A stretch of DNA of 64,000 bases, from NCBI RefSeq assembly GCF_034675905.1, contig NZ_JAUCCV010000010.1:620001-684000 (forward strand), written 5' to 3'. This document shows positions 25,348 to 33,693 of this stretch, piece after piece. The translations under genes were made by a program, and so were the position numbers. A model generated the notes under the pieces. It was not told the DNA's origin. It searched no databases and worked only from the letters and a program-made list of their open reading frames with translations. The stretch is from Castellaniella sp034675905. GTDB taxonomy: Bacteria; Pseudomonadota; Gammaproteobacteria; Burkholderiales; Burkholderiaceae_B. Numbering within the stretch: the first letter of the stretch is position 1; every line of letters begins with the position of its first letter.

Positions 25348-25893
25348 TTATTGATGTCGCAGGACTGCCAGCAGGGCGGCTCTCGCCCGGGCAAGCCGGG
25401 ACCTGACGGTACCCAGATTCAGTTCCAGGGTCCGAGCGATGTCCTCGTAGGACATCTCCTCGATTTCTCGCAGCAGCAGGATGTCACGGTGCGCCGCCGG
25501 CAGCTCGGCCAGCGCAGCCTCCAACTGCCGAACTCGCTGCAGGGATTCCAGGCGCTGCTCGGGTCCCGGCGCCGCGTCCGGCGTCTCCAAGGCCTCATCC
25601 AGCGGCTCGAAGGTCACGCGTTTTGCCCGGCGCAGGTGATCCAGCGCCAGATTGTGCGCAATGCGAAACAGCCAGGTCCGGAACCGGGCTTCCGGCCGCC
25701 ATGACGGAAGCGCCTGGAACGCCCGTACAAAAGTATCCTGCGCCAGTTCGCGCGCCGTCTCGGGGATGCCGGTCATCCGCGTCAGATAGCGATGCACGCC
25801 CCCTTGATGGCGTTTGACCAGCCATGAAAAGGCATGCCGATCCCCAGCGCCGGCACGCAGCGCATATTGGGTATCGTCAGGGTCGGCATCCAT
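25348..25893 (-). CDS. ECF RNA polymerase sigma factor (RpoE/CnrH-like)
   Basis: 181 residues from ATG at 25893 (a GTG two codons earlier is an alternative). Region 2 is visible in AFSWLVKRHQGGVHRYLTRM, ELAQDTFVRAFQAL and RTWLFRIAHNLALDHLRR. Region 4 is LPAAHRDILLLREIEEMSYE followed by DIARTLELNLGTVRSRLARA. It heads a sigma, anti-sigma, sensor operon and has an ECF-type promoter upstream, which suggests autoregulation. Confidence 0.92.
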   Translation of the reverse strand: MDADPDDTQYALRAGAGDRHAFSWLVKRHQGGVHRYLTRMTGIPETARELAQDTFVRAFQALPSWRPEARFRTWLFRIAHNLALDHLRRAKRVTFEPLDEALETPDAAPGPEQRLESLQRVRQLEAALAELPAAHRDILLLREIEEMSYEDIARTLELNLGTVRSRLARARAALLAVLRHQ

Positions 25894-25908
25894 ACTCACA
25901 CAAGCTCC

Positions 25909-25933
25909 AACGCACGGCGCCGGGAAAAGTTCC
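25909..25933 (-). promoter_or_regulatory. ECF-type promoter before the sigma gene
   Basis: Minus-strand GGAAC (25933-25929), 16 bases, then CGTT (25912-25909). Same elements and spacing as at 24388-24412. The implied leader is only about 10 bases, so either the mRNA is nearly leaderless or the -10 assignment is slightly off. Confidence 0.6.
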
Positions 25934-26078
25934 CTGCACCTGCGATGATAGCGTGCGCACCTGGGCGTCCTGGCCCGCGCAATACCACGGCGGCGGACAC
26001 TGCCCACTGCGCCGCTCGCATGGAAAAACGGCATAGCAGGTACAATTCCCTTGATATCTAAAGGCCAGATCCATTGCC

Positions 26079-26903
26079 ATGACCACGCCCCCCGACCCTC
26101 TCGTGACTTTCGCCGGCGTCTCGCTGGGCTACGGCGAATTCACAGTGCTGCGCGACATCGACCTGCAGGTCATGCCGGGACAGGTCGTGGCCATGATGGG
26201 CGGCTCGGGGTCGGGCAAGACCACGCTGCTGCGCGCCGTCACCGGCCAACTGCAGGCCCAGGCAGGCGACATCACCGTCTTTGGCCGCCACATGACCGGA
26301 CTGCAGGGCGAACCGCTGCGCGAAGTCCGCCAGCGCATGGGGGTGCTGTTTCAGGGCGGCGCCCTGTTCACGGATCTGGACGTGTTTGAAAACGTCGCCT
26401 TCCCCTTGCGCGAACACACCTGCATTTCCGAACAACAGATCCTGGATCGCGTGCTGGACAAGCTGCAGGCCGTTGGCCTGCGACACGCGGCCCACCTGCG
26501 CATCGCCGAGATCTCCGGCGGCATGGCGCGGCGCGTGGCCCTGGCGCGCGCTGTCGTCCTGGAACCCGAACTGATCCTGTACGACGAACCCTTCGCCGGC
26601 CTGGACCCGATTTCCCTGGGCATCACGGCGCAGCTGATCCGCGACATGACGGACAAGCTGGGCTGCGCCTCCATCCTGATCACCCACGACGTGGCGGAAT
26701 CCTTTGCCATCGTCGATCAGGTCTACCTGATCGGCCAGGGCCGCCTGATGGCCCAAGGCGCACCGGCGGAACTCTCCGCTTCCCAGGACGACTACCTGCA
26801 GCAGCAATTCCTGCAGGGGCGGCCTGACGGCCCGATCGGCTTTCACTATCCGCTGACCCCGGCTTTCGAACGCTGGCTGGCGGCCCGACGGGGGACGGCA
26901 TGA
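26079..26903 (+). CDS. mlaF: MlaF, ATPase of the phospholipid ABC transporter
   Basis: ATPase of the Mla system that maintains outer-membrane lipid asymmetry. 274 residues. Walker A GGSGSGKTT, signature ISGGMARRVALARAVV, Walker B LILYDEPFAGLD, H-loop LITHDVAESFA. The FAGLDPISLG and GGMARR forms are typical of the MlaF/Ttg2A family. A TACAAT at 26041-26046 could be a -10, without a clear -35. Stop overlaps mlaE by ATGA. Confidence 0.95.
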   Translation: MTTPPDPLVTFAGVSLGYGEFTVLRDIDLQVMPGQVVAMMGGSGSGKTTLLRAVTGQLQAQAGDITVFGRHMTGLQGEPLREVRQRMGVLFQGGALFTDLDVFENVAFPLREHTCISEQQILDRVLDKLQAVGLRHAAHLRIAEISGGMARRVALARAVVLEPELILYDEPFAGLDPISLGITAQLIRDMTDKLGCASILITHDVAESFAIVDQVYLIGQGRLMAQGAPAELSASQDDYLQQQFLQGRPDGPIGFHYPLTPAFERWLAARRGTA

Positions 26904-27688
26904 ACGCGCTATCGCGCCGCATCGCAGCGCTGGGGCATGGCGTCGTCGCCATGCTGACAGGCCTGGGGGCATTCGCCCGCCTGTTTTCAGCCATCCTGGC
27001 CCGCAGCAACATCCTGTGGCGCCGGCCAGGGCTGGTCTCCCAACAAGTGCACTTCATCGGCAACTACTCGCTGCTGATCATCAGCGTCTCGGGCCTGTTT
27101 GTGGGCTTCGTGCTGGGGTTGCAGGGTTACTACACCCTGAACCGCTACGGTTCGGAAGAAGCCCTGGGTCTGCTGGTGGCGCTATCGCTCACCCGCGAAC
27201 TGGGGCCGGTGGTGACCGCCCTGCTGTTTGCCGGTCGCGCCGGCACCTCGCTGACCGCCGAGATCGGCCTGATGAAGGCCGGCGAACAACTGTCCGCCAT
27301 GGAAGTCATGGCCGTCGACCCGATCCGGCGGGTACTGACGCCGCGCTTCTGGGGCGGCGTCATCGCCATGCCGGTGCTGGCGGCGGTCTTTTCCATGGTC
27401 GGCATCCTGGGCGGCTGGTTCGTCGGCGTCGTGCTGATCGGCATCGACCCGGGCGCCTTCTGGTCGCAGATGCAAGGCGGGGTGGATGTCATCGACGATG
27501 TCCTCAATGGCGTCATCAAGAGCCTGGTATTCGGCATCGTGGTCACGCTCATTGCACTGCACCAGGGCTGGACCGCCTTGCCCACCCCAGAAGGGGTATC
27601 ACGCGCCACGACGCGCACGGTCGTCAGCGGCGCATTGGCCGTACTGGGGCTGGATTTCCTGCTGACGGCGCTGATGTTTGCGCACTAA
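26900..27688 (+). CDS. mlaE: MlaE, permease of the phospholipid ABC transporter
   Basis: Inner-membrane permease of the Mla complex. 262 residues with the family stretches FVLGLQGYYTLNRYGSEEAL, SLTRELGPVVTALLFAGRAG and LTAEIGLMKAGEQLSAMEVM, and five or six hydrophobic segments. Overlaps mlaF by ATGA and precedes mlaD by 10 bases. Confidence 0.95.
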   Translation: MNALSRRIAALGHGVVAMLTGLGAFARLFSAILARSNILWRRPGLVSQQVHFIGNYSLLIISVSGLFVGFVLGLQGYYTLNRYGSEEALGLLVALSLTRELGPVVTALLFAGRAGTSLTAEIGLMKAGEQLSAMEVMAVDPIRRVLTPRFWGGVIAMPVLAAVFSMVGILGGWFVGVVLIGIDPGAFWSQMQGGVDVIDDVLNGVIKSLVFGIVVTLIALHQGWTALPTPEGVSRATTRTVVSGALAVLGLDFLLTALMFAH

Positions 27689-27698
27689 GGATCATTTC

Positions 27699-28193
27699 AT
27701 GACACGCGAAAAAACCGATTTCTGGGTAGGACTGTTCATTCTGCTGGGCCTGATCGCCCTGGTGTTCCTGGCGCTGCGGGCCGGCAACATGAGCTCCTTT
27801 TCTTTTGCGCCCACCTACCGGGTCCAGGCGTATTTCGACAATGTCGGCGGCCTGAAGGTCCGCGCGCCGATCAAAAGCAGCGGCGTCGTCGTCGGGCGCG
27901 TGGCATCGATCGGCTTCGACAACCAGCGTTTCCAAGCCACCGTCGTCCTGGATCTGGAAAAAACCTATCAATTCCCGACCGATACATCGGCATCGATCCT
28001 GACCTCGGGGCTGCTGGGCGAACAGTACATCGGCCTGACGCCGGGCGGCGAGGACAAGCACCTGGCCGACGGCGGCGCCATCCAGTTCACGCAGTCCGCC
28101 GTCGTCCTGGAAGACCTGATCAGCAAATTCCTGTATAACTCGGCTGAAAAAGAAGGCTCTGCCGCAGCACCTGCCGCCGCCGCAACCCACTGA
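27699..28193 (+). CDS. mlaD: MlaD, MCE-domain lipid-binding protein
   Basis: Inner-membrane-anchored MCE protein that forms the hexameric lipid channel of the Mla complex. 164 residues from ATG at 27699 (AAGGATC upstream). One N-terminal membrane helix (FWVGLFILLGLIALVFLAL) and one MCE domain (YFDNVGGLKVRAPIKSSGVV, ILTSGLLGEQYIGLTPGG). Length is usual for the family. Confidence 0.95.
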   Translation: MTREKTDFWVGLFILLGLIALVFLALRAGNMSSFSFAPTYRVQAYFDNVGGLKVRAPIKSSGVVVGRVASIGFDNQRFQATVVLDLEKTYQFPTDTSASILTSGLLGEQYIGLTPGGEDKHLADGGAIQFTQSAVVLEDLISKFLYNSAEKEGSAAAPAAAATH

Positions 28194-28225
28194 CGTCGAC
28201 CGCCCCCTTATCATTTAGATACCCC

Positions 28226-29056
28226 ATGACAACGACAGCCCCCGCACGCCCCTCTTCGCCCCGCAGCAGCCGCACGACGCGCACCGTCCTGGCCCTGGCA
28301 GCCGTGGCCTTGTTGGCAGGCTGCGCCCAGGTACCCCACCCCTCGCCCAACGATCCGTGGGAATCCTACAACCGGGGCATGTACAGCTTCAACGACACCC
28401 TGGATCGCGCGGTCCTCAAGCCCATCGCCACCGGCTACGAGACCGTCACGCCGCGCCCCGTGCGCACCTGTGTCCACAATATCTTCAGCAATCTGGGTGA
28501 TGTCTGGTCAGGCATCAACAGCCTGCTGCAAGGCCGCGGGCGCGACTTCGTCGATACCTTCGGGCGGGTGCTGTTCAACTCCACCGCCGGCCTGGGCGGC
28601 TGTATCGACATCGCATCGATGCATGGCGCCCGCAAGATTCCCAACGACTTCGGCATGACCCTGGGCGTCTGGGGCTTTGGCCAGGGGCCCTACTTCGTCC
28701 TGCCTTTCCTGGGACCCAGCACGGTACGCGACGGGGTCGGCACCGCCGTCACACTGGTCGCCCCCGTGACGCCGACCGCCGCCGTCTTTGCCATCGACGA
28801 TGTCCCGGTTCGTAATTCGATTCTGGGCCTGTACATCGTGGATACCCGCGCCAATCTGCTGGAAGCCGAACGCCTGGTGGACCAGATCGCACTGGATAAA
28901 TACAGCTTCATCCGCGATGCCTACCTGCAACGCCGCAAAGCGATGCTGGACAGCCGGGCGCAAAGCGAGCGCGCCAGCACCGAAGACTCGCTGAACCAGA
29001 TGCCCGCAGACAACCTGCCCGTATACGACGACCCGGAAGCCGATACCGCCCACTAA
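28226..29056 (+). CDS. mlaA: MlaA (VacJ), outer-membrane lipoprotein
   Basis: Outer-membrane component that removes mislocalised phospholipids from the outer leaflet. 276 residues. Lipobox LLAGC with Cys33. VacJ-family sequence includes PWESYNRGMYSFNDTLDRAV, RGRDFVDTFGRVLFNSTAGL, GGCIDIASMHG and GVWGFGQGPYFVLPFLGPS. In E. coli mlaA lies apart from mlaFEDCB; here it is in the cluster between mlaD and mlaC. Confidence 0.96.
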   Translation: MTTTAPARPSSPRSSRTTRTVLALAAVALLAGCAQVPHPSPNDPWESYNRGMYSFNDTLDRAVLKPIATGYETVTPRPVRTCVHNIFSNLGDVWSGINSLLQGRGRDFVDTFGRVLFNSTAGLGGCIDIASMHGARKIPNDFGMTLGVWGFGQGPYFVLPFLGPSTVRDGVGTAVTLVAPVTPTAAVFAIDDVPVRNSILGLYIVDTRANLLEAERLVDQIALDKYSFIRDAYLQRRKAMLDSRAQSERASTEDSLNQMPADNLPVYDDPEADTAH

Positions 29057-29134
29057 CCCCCTGGCCGGCCCCGCTTTCGCCGGACCGGCGACACACTGGC
29101 GCCGGACATCCCATCCGACGCGCTGGAGCTTCGA

Positions 29135-29788
29135 ATGATGACTCGCTTTTCTCTTGCCAATCTGTACCGCAGCCTTCAGGCCTGCCTGCTGGGCGCCGTG
29201 CTGGCGCTGGGCTTTCTGCCCGCCGCACAGGCTGAACACCCCGTCGATCCCAAGGCCGCGCCCGATGTGTTCCTGGGGGCGGTGGCCAATAATATGCTGG
29301 ACGCCGTCAAGGCAGATCCCCTGGCCCTGAAAGGCGACGTCAGCCACATCACGGCCCTGGTGCGCCAATATGCACTGCCCTATGTGGACATGAACAAGAC
29401 AACGCGCCTGGCGGCCGGTCGCTACTGGCGCCAGGCATCCGCTGCGCAACAAGGCGCCCTGGTCCAGGCCTTCACCGGCACGCTGATCCGTACTTACAGC
29501 GGGGCCTTCACGCGCGTGACGCCTGACACGGTCATCACATTGCTGCCGTTTCGGGGCGATGCGCAGGCTGACGACGCAGTCGTGCGCACGACGGTCTCTC
29601 AGCCCAACAGTCCGGCCATCGGGGTGGATTACCGGATGGGCCAGACCGATACAGGCTGGAAAGTCTATGACCTGAACGTCGAGGGCATCTGGCTGATCCA
29701 GAACTACCGCAACCAGTTCGCCCAGGAAATCAACCGCAACGGCATCGACGGGCTGATCAAGGCCTTGAACGCAAAAAGCGGGCAGTAG
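29135..29788 (+). CDS. mlaC: MlaC, periplasmic phospholipid shuttle
   Basis: Periplasmic carrier between MlaA and MlaD. 217 residues. Signal peptide LLGAVLALGFLPAAQA, mature PF05494 domain with YVDMNKTTRLAAGRYWRQAS and GWKVYDLNVEGIWLIQNYRN. GGAG lies 6 bases before the first of two adjacent ATGs. The STAS protein gene mlaB, usually next, is not found. Confidence 0.95.
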   Translation: MMTRFSLANLYRSLQACLLGAVLALGFLPAAQAEHPVDPKAAPDVFLGAVANNMLDAVKADPLALKGDVSHITALVRQYALPYVDMNKTTRLAAGRYWRQASAAQQGALVQAFTGTLIRTYSGAFTRVTPDTVITLLPFRGDAQADDAVVRTTVSQPNSPAIGVDYRMGQTDTGWKVYDLNVEGIWLIQNYRNQFAQEINRNGIDGLIKALNAKSGQ

Positions 29789-29876
29789 GGCGCGGGCTTA
29801 GCACGCCCAGGCAACATTCCCGGTTCACCGCTTATAATGCCCGATGGCGCTCATTTCGAAGCGCCATTGCCTGCCC

Positions 29877-30668
29877 ATGCCCGCTCTCGATCTGCAACAC
29901 GTCTCCAAAATCTACGCCCCTGCTCGCCTGTCGCTGCGCGACCGGTTGATGGGCCGCCCCGCACCCACTGGATTTCAGGCGCTGCACGATGTCAGCCTGA
30001 CCGTCGAACACGGTGAAATCTTCGGCCTGCTGGGCCCCAACGGCGCGGGCAAAACCACCCTGATTTCCATCCTGGCCGGCCTGGCGCACGCCACTAAAGG
30101 CAGCGCGCGGGTATGCGATTTCGACGTCGTCGCCGATTTCCGCCGCGCCCGCCAATCCCTGGGCGTCGTCCCCCAGGAACTCGTCTACGACCCCTTTTTC
30201 ACCGTCCGCGAAACCCTGCGCCTGCAGTCCGGCTATTTCGGCCTGCGGCGCAATGACGACTGGATCGACGAGATTCTGGACAATCTGGGCCTGCTGGACA
30301 AGGCCGACACCAATATGCGCGCCCTGTCGGGCGGCATGAAACGCCGCGTGCTGGTCGCCCAGGCATTGGTGCACCGCCCGCCCGTCATTGTGCTGGACGA
30401 ACCCACGGCAGGCGTCGACGTCGACCTGCGCCGCACGCTGTGGGATTTCATCACCCGCCTGAACCAGGCGGGCCATACCATTTTGCTGACCACGCACTAT
30501 CTGGAAGAAGCCGAATCCCTGTGCGGACGCGTAGCCATGCTGAAATCCGGCCGCCTCGTGGCGCTGGACACCACCCAGGCCCTGATGGCCCGGTTCGGCG
30601 GCGCCGGCCTGGAAGACGCCTTTGTGCACATCATGCACGACGATTCTTTGCTAGAGGCCGAGCTATGA
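29877..30668 (+). CDS. ABC-2 type exporter ATP-binding protein (YadG/CcmA-like)
   Basis: ATPase of an ABC-2 exporter. 263 residues. Walker A GPNGAGKTT, signature LSGGMKRRVLVAQALVH, Walker B VIVLDEPTAGVD, H-loop LLTTHYLEEAESL. Start taken at 29877 (MPALDLQHVSK); an ATG at 29844 lies only 6 bases past a TATAAT (29833-29838), which is better read as a -10. Stop overlaps the permease start (ATGA). Substrate is unknown; resembles E. coli YadGH. Confidence 0.88.
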   Translation: MPALDLQHVSKIYAPARLSLRDRLMGRPAPTGFQALHDVSLTVEHGEIFGLLGPNGAGKTTLISILAGLAHATKGSARVCDFDVVADFRRARQSLGVVPQELVYDPFFTVRETLRLQSGYFGLRRNDDWIDEILDNLGLLDKADTNMRALSGGMKRRVLVAQALVHRPPVIVLDEPTAGVDVDLRRTLWDFITRLNQAGHTILLTTHYLEEAESLCGRVAMLKSGRLVALDTTQALMARFGGAGLEDAFVHIMHDDSLLEAEL

Positions 30669-31456
30669 TCCGCCCCGTCTCACAGGTCCGCCCTGCCATG
30701 GGTTCCGGTTTCCCGACCCTGCTGCACAAGGAACTGATGCGTTTCTGGAAGGTCGGCACGCAGACCATCGCCGCGCCCGTCGTGACGGCCTTGCTCTACC
30801 TGCTGATCTTTTCCCATGTGCTGGAAGACCGCGTACAGGTCTACGGCAGCCTGTCCTACACCGCCTTCCTGATCCCCGGCTTGATCATGATGAGCATGCT
30901 GCAAAACAGCTTTGCCAACCCGTCCTCGTCCCTGATCCAGAGCCGCATCACGGGCAACCTGATCTTCGTGCTGCTGCCGCCCTTTTCACATCGGCAGATC
31001 TTCTCCGCCTATCTGGTGGCAGCCGTCGTGCGCGGCCTGGTCGTCGGCGCCTGTATCTGGGCGGTAGCCCTGTTTTTCATGCGCCTGCCGGTCACGGAAC
31101 CCGTCTGGCTGCTGGTCTTCGCCATTCTGTCCTGTTGGATCCTGGGCACCTTGGGCTTGATCGCCGGCCTGTGGTCGGAAAAATTCGATCAGTTGGCCGC
31201 CTTCCAGAATTTTTTGATCGTGCCGGCGACTTTTCTATCCGGCGTGTTCTATTCCATCCACAGCCTGCCGCCCTTCTGGCAGACCGTGTCGGGCTGGAAT
31301 CCGGTGTTCTACATGATCGACGGATTCCGCTACGGCTTTTTCGCCGTATCCGACGTTTCGCCCTGGCATGGACTGGCCGTCGTGCTGTCCGTCGCCGTGG
31401 TCCTGAGCCTGTTCGCCTTGCGCCTGCTGGCGCGGGGCTACAAATTACGGAGTTAA
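30665..31456 (+). CDS. ABC-2 type exporter permease (YadH-like)
   Basis: 263-residue membrane protein with six hydrophobic segments, partner of the ATPase just upstream. The family stretches LLHKELMRFWKVGTQTIAAP, GLIMMSMLQNSFANPSSSLI and LIVPATFLSGVFYSIHSLPP match the ABC2_membrane/YadH group. Start overlaps the ATPase stop by ATGA. It is embedded between Mla genes and ibaG-murA, so an envelope role is plausible but unproven. Confidence 0.9.
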   Translation: MIRPVSQVRPAMGSGFPTLLHKELMRFWKVGTQTIAAPVVTALLYLLIFSHVLEDRVQVYGSLSYTAFLIPGLIMMSMLQNSFANPSSSLIQSRITGNLIFVLLPPFSHRQIFSAYLVAAVVRGLVVGACIWAVALFFMRLPVTEPVWLLVFAILSCWILGTLGLIAGLWSEKFDQLAAFQNFLIVPATFLSGVFYSIHSLPPFWQTVSGWNPVFYMIDGFRYGFFAVSDVSPWHGLAVVLSVAVVLSLFALRLLARGYKLRS

Positions 31457-31459
31457 GCC

Positions 31460-31714
31460 ATGCAGCCGACCCCCGAACACGTCCGCCAGTACATCGCCGA
31501 CCACCTGGAATGCGAGCACCTGGAAGTCTATGGCGATGGCGCCCACTTCGAGGCCCTGATCGTCAGCAAAGCCTTCGAAGGCCAGAACACCCTGACCCGC
31601 CACCGCACCGTCTATCAGGCGCTGGGCGACCGCATGCGAGCGGAAATCCACGCCCTGTCGATGCGCAACCTCACCCCGGCGGAATACGCCGCCGCCCAGG
31701 AAAACAATGGATAA
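31460..31714 (+). CDS. ibaG: BolA/IbaG-family protein
   Basis: 84-residue BolA-fold protein of the IbaG (YrbA) branch, a monothiol glutaredoxin partner in iron-sulfur and acid-stress physiology. Typical sequence: HLEVYGDGAHFEALIVSKAF and RHRTVYQALGDRMRAEIHAL. As in E. coli it directly precedes murA, here with an 8-base overlap. Confidence 0.92.
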   Translation: MQPTPEHVRQYIADHLECEHLEVYGDGAHFEALIVSKAFEGQNTLTRHRTVYQALGDRMRAEIHALSMRNLTPAEYAAAQENNG

Positions 31715-32960
31715 ACTCCTGATTCAGGGCGGCCGCCCGCTGCACGGAGAAGTCACCATCTCCGGCGCGAAAAACGCCGCCCTGCCGATTCTGTGCGCCG
31801 CGCTGCTGACCGATGAAGCGCTGGTGCTGAACAACATCCCCGCGCTGCGCGACATCGGCACCACCCTGACGCTGCTGGAACGCATGGGGGTGCGCACCCA
31901 CCGCCCCGGCGACGAACAGGTCACGCTGCAGGCAGACCAGCTCCACAGCCAGGAAGCCCCCTACGAATTGGTGAAAACCATGCGGGCCTCCATCCTGGTG
32001 CTGGGGCCGTTGCTGGCGCGCTTTGGTCGCGCCCGCGTCAGCTTGCCGGGCGGCTGCGCCATCGGCCAGCGCCCCGTGGATCAGCACATCAAGGGTCTGG
32101 CCGCCATGGGCGCCCGTATTCACATCGACCATGGTTTCGTGGTCGCCGAAGCCGACCGCCTGCGCGGCGCCAACATCCTGACCGATATGGTCACGGTGAC
32201 CGGCACTGAAAACCTGCTGATGGCCGCCACTCTGGCCGAAGGCCGGACCGTCCTGGAAAACGCAGCCTGCGAACCCGAAGTCGTGGATCTCGCCCGCCTG
32301 CTGATCGCCATGGGCGCCCACATCGAAGGCCACGGCACGGACCGCATCACCATCGAAGGCGTCGAACGCCTGCACGGCGCGCACCACCAGGTGGTGCCGG
32401 ACCGCATCGAAGCCGGCACCTTTTTGTGCGCCGTGGCCGCCACGGGCGGCGATATCACCTTGCGCCGCGCCGCGCCCGACACCCTGGGCGCTGTGCTGGA
32501 CAAGCTGCGCGACGCCGGGCTGGAGATCACCACCGGACCGGACTGGATCCGCGCCCGCATGACCGCCCGCCCCCGCGCCACCGGCTTTCGCACCAGCGAA
32601 TACCCCGGCTTTCCCACCGACATGCAGGCGCAGCTGATGGCGCTGAACACGCTGGCCGACGGCACCGCCGTCATCACCGAAAACATCTTTGAAAACCGCT
32701 ACATGCACGTGCAGGAACTCTGCCGCATGGGGGCCGACATCGAAATCGACGGCCACACCGCCGTCGTTCAGGGACACGAGAACCTGCTGGGCGCCACCGT
32801 CATGGCCACGGACTTGCGCGCCTCCGCCAGCCTGGTCATCGCCGGCCTGGCCGCCCAGGGCCAGACCACGGTCGAACGCATCTATCACCTGGACCGGGGC
32901 TACGAACGCATGGAACACAAGCTCCAGGCGCTGGGCGCAGACATCCAACGTATTCAATAG
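31707..32960 (+). CDS. murA: UDP-N-acetylglucosamine 1-carboxyvinyltransferase
   Basis: First committed step of peptidoglycan precursor synthesis, adding enolpyruvate to UDP-GlcNAc; target of fosfomycin. 417 residues, normal length. The catalytic cysteine is Cys117 in GGCAIGQRPVDQH, so the fosfomycin-sensitive form is present. N-terminal LLIQGGRPLHGEVTISGAKN is diagnostic. Confidence 0.97.
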   Translation: MDKLLIQGGRPLHGEVTISGAKNAALPILCAALLTDEALVLNNIPALRDIGTTLTLLERMGVRTHRPGDEQVTLQADQLHSQEAPYELVKTMRASILVLGPLLARFGRARVSLPGGCAIGQRPVDQHIKGLAAMGARIHIDHGFVVAEADRLRGANILTDMVTVTGTENLLMAATLAEGRTVLENAACEPEVVDLARLLIAMGAHIEGHGTDRITIEGVERLHGAHHQVVPDRIEAGTFLCAVAATGGDITLRRAAPDTLGAVLDKLRDAGLEITTGPDWIRARMTARPRATGFRTSEYPGFPTDMQAQLMALNTLADGTAVITENIFENRYMHVQELCRMGADIEIDGHTAVVQGHENLLGATVMATDLRASASLVIAGLAAQGQTTVERIYHLDRGYERMEHKLQALGADIQRIQ

Positions 32961-32970
32961 GCAACCGCAC

Positions 32971-33636
32971 ATGGCACAAGCCCCGCTGACCCTGGCCCTG
33001 TCCAAAGGCCGCATCTTCGAAGAAACCCTGCCCTTGCTGGCGGCGGCAGGCGTGGGCGTGCCGGAAAACCCGGAAACCTCGCGCAAGCTGATCCTGCCGA
33101 CCGATTCCGACGCCCTGCGCATCATCATCGTGCGCGCCTCCGACGTGCCCACCTACGTGCAATACGGCGCGGCGGATTTCGGCATTGCCGGCAAGGACGT
33201 GCTGCACGAACACATGGCCCAGCATCCCGGCGGCCTGTACCAGCCCACCGATCTGAACATCGCCCGCTGCCGCCTGTGCGTCGCCGCCCCCGAAGGCTTC
33301 GATTACCAGACCGCCGTGCGCCAGGGTTCGCGTCTGCGCATCGCCACCAAATACGTGCGCGCCGCCCGCGAACACTTTGCCGCCAAAGGCGTGCACGTGG
33401 ATATCATCAAGCTCTACGGCTCCATGGAACTGGCGCCGCTGGTCGGACTGGCCGACGCCATCGTCGATCTGGTGTCCTCGGGCGGCACGCTGCGCGCCAA
33501 CCATCTGGTCGAAGTCGAAGAAATCCGCCAGATCTCGTCGCGCCTGATCGTCAACCAGGCCGCCCTGAAAATGCATGGCCCGCGCCTGCAGCCGTTTCTG
33601 GACGCCTTCGCCCAGGCCTCCGTACAAATGGCCTGA
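32971..33636 (+). CDS. hisG: ATP phosphoribosyltransferase, short form
   Basis: First step of histidine biosynthesis. 221 residues, the short form that lacks the regulatory C-terminal domain and needs HisZ for activity and feedback control; hisZ is not in the window. Motifs: LALSKGRIFEETLPLL, YGAADFGIAGKDVL, ELAPLVGLADAIVDLVSSGG. Starts 10 bases after murA, suggesting co-transcription. Confidence 0.96.
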   Translation: MAQAPLTLALSKGRIFEETLPLLAAAGVGVPENPETSRKLILPTDSDALRIIIVRASDVPTYVQYGAADFGIAGKDVLHEHMAQHPGGLYQPTDLNIARCRLCVAAPEGFDYQTAVRQGSRLRIATKYVRAAREHFAAKGVHVDIIKLYGSMELAPLVGLADAIVDLVSSGGTLRANHLVEVEEIRQISSRLIVNQAALKMHGPRLQPFLDAFAQASVQMA

Positions 33637-33693
33637 CGCCCGCCGCCACCGTGCAAATTCGGTAAGATAGGCCTTTACACCCTTGTTGCCGTC

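Noticed and set aside
29844..29876. Earlier ATG for the ABC-2 exporter ATPase
   Set aside because: It lies 6 bases after a TATAAT and would sit at or before the transcription start; the family N-terminus matches the ATG at 29877.
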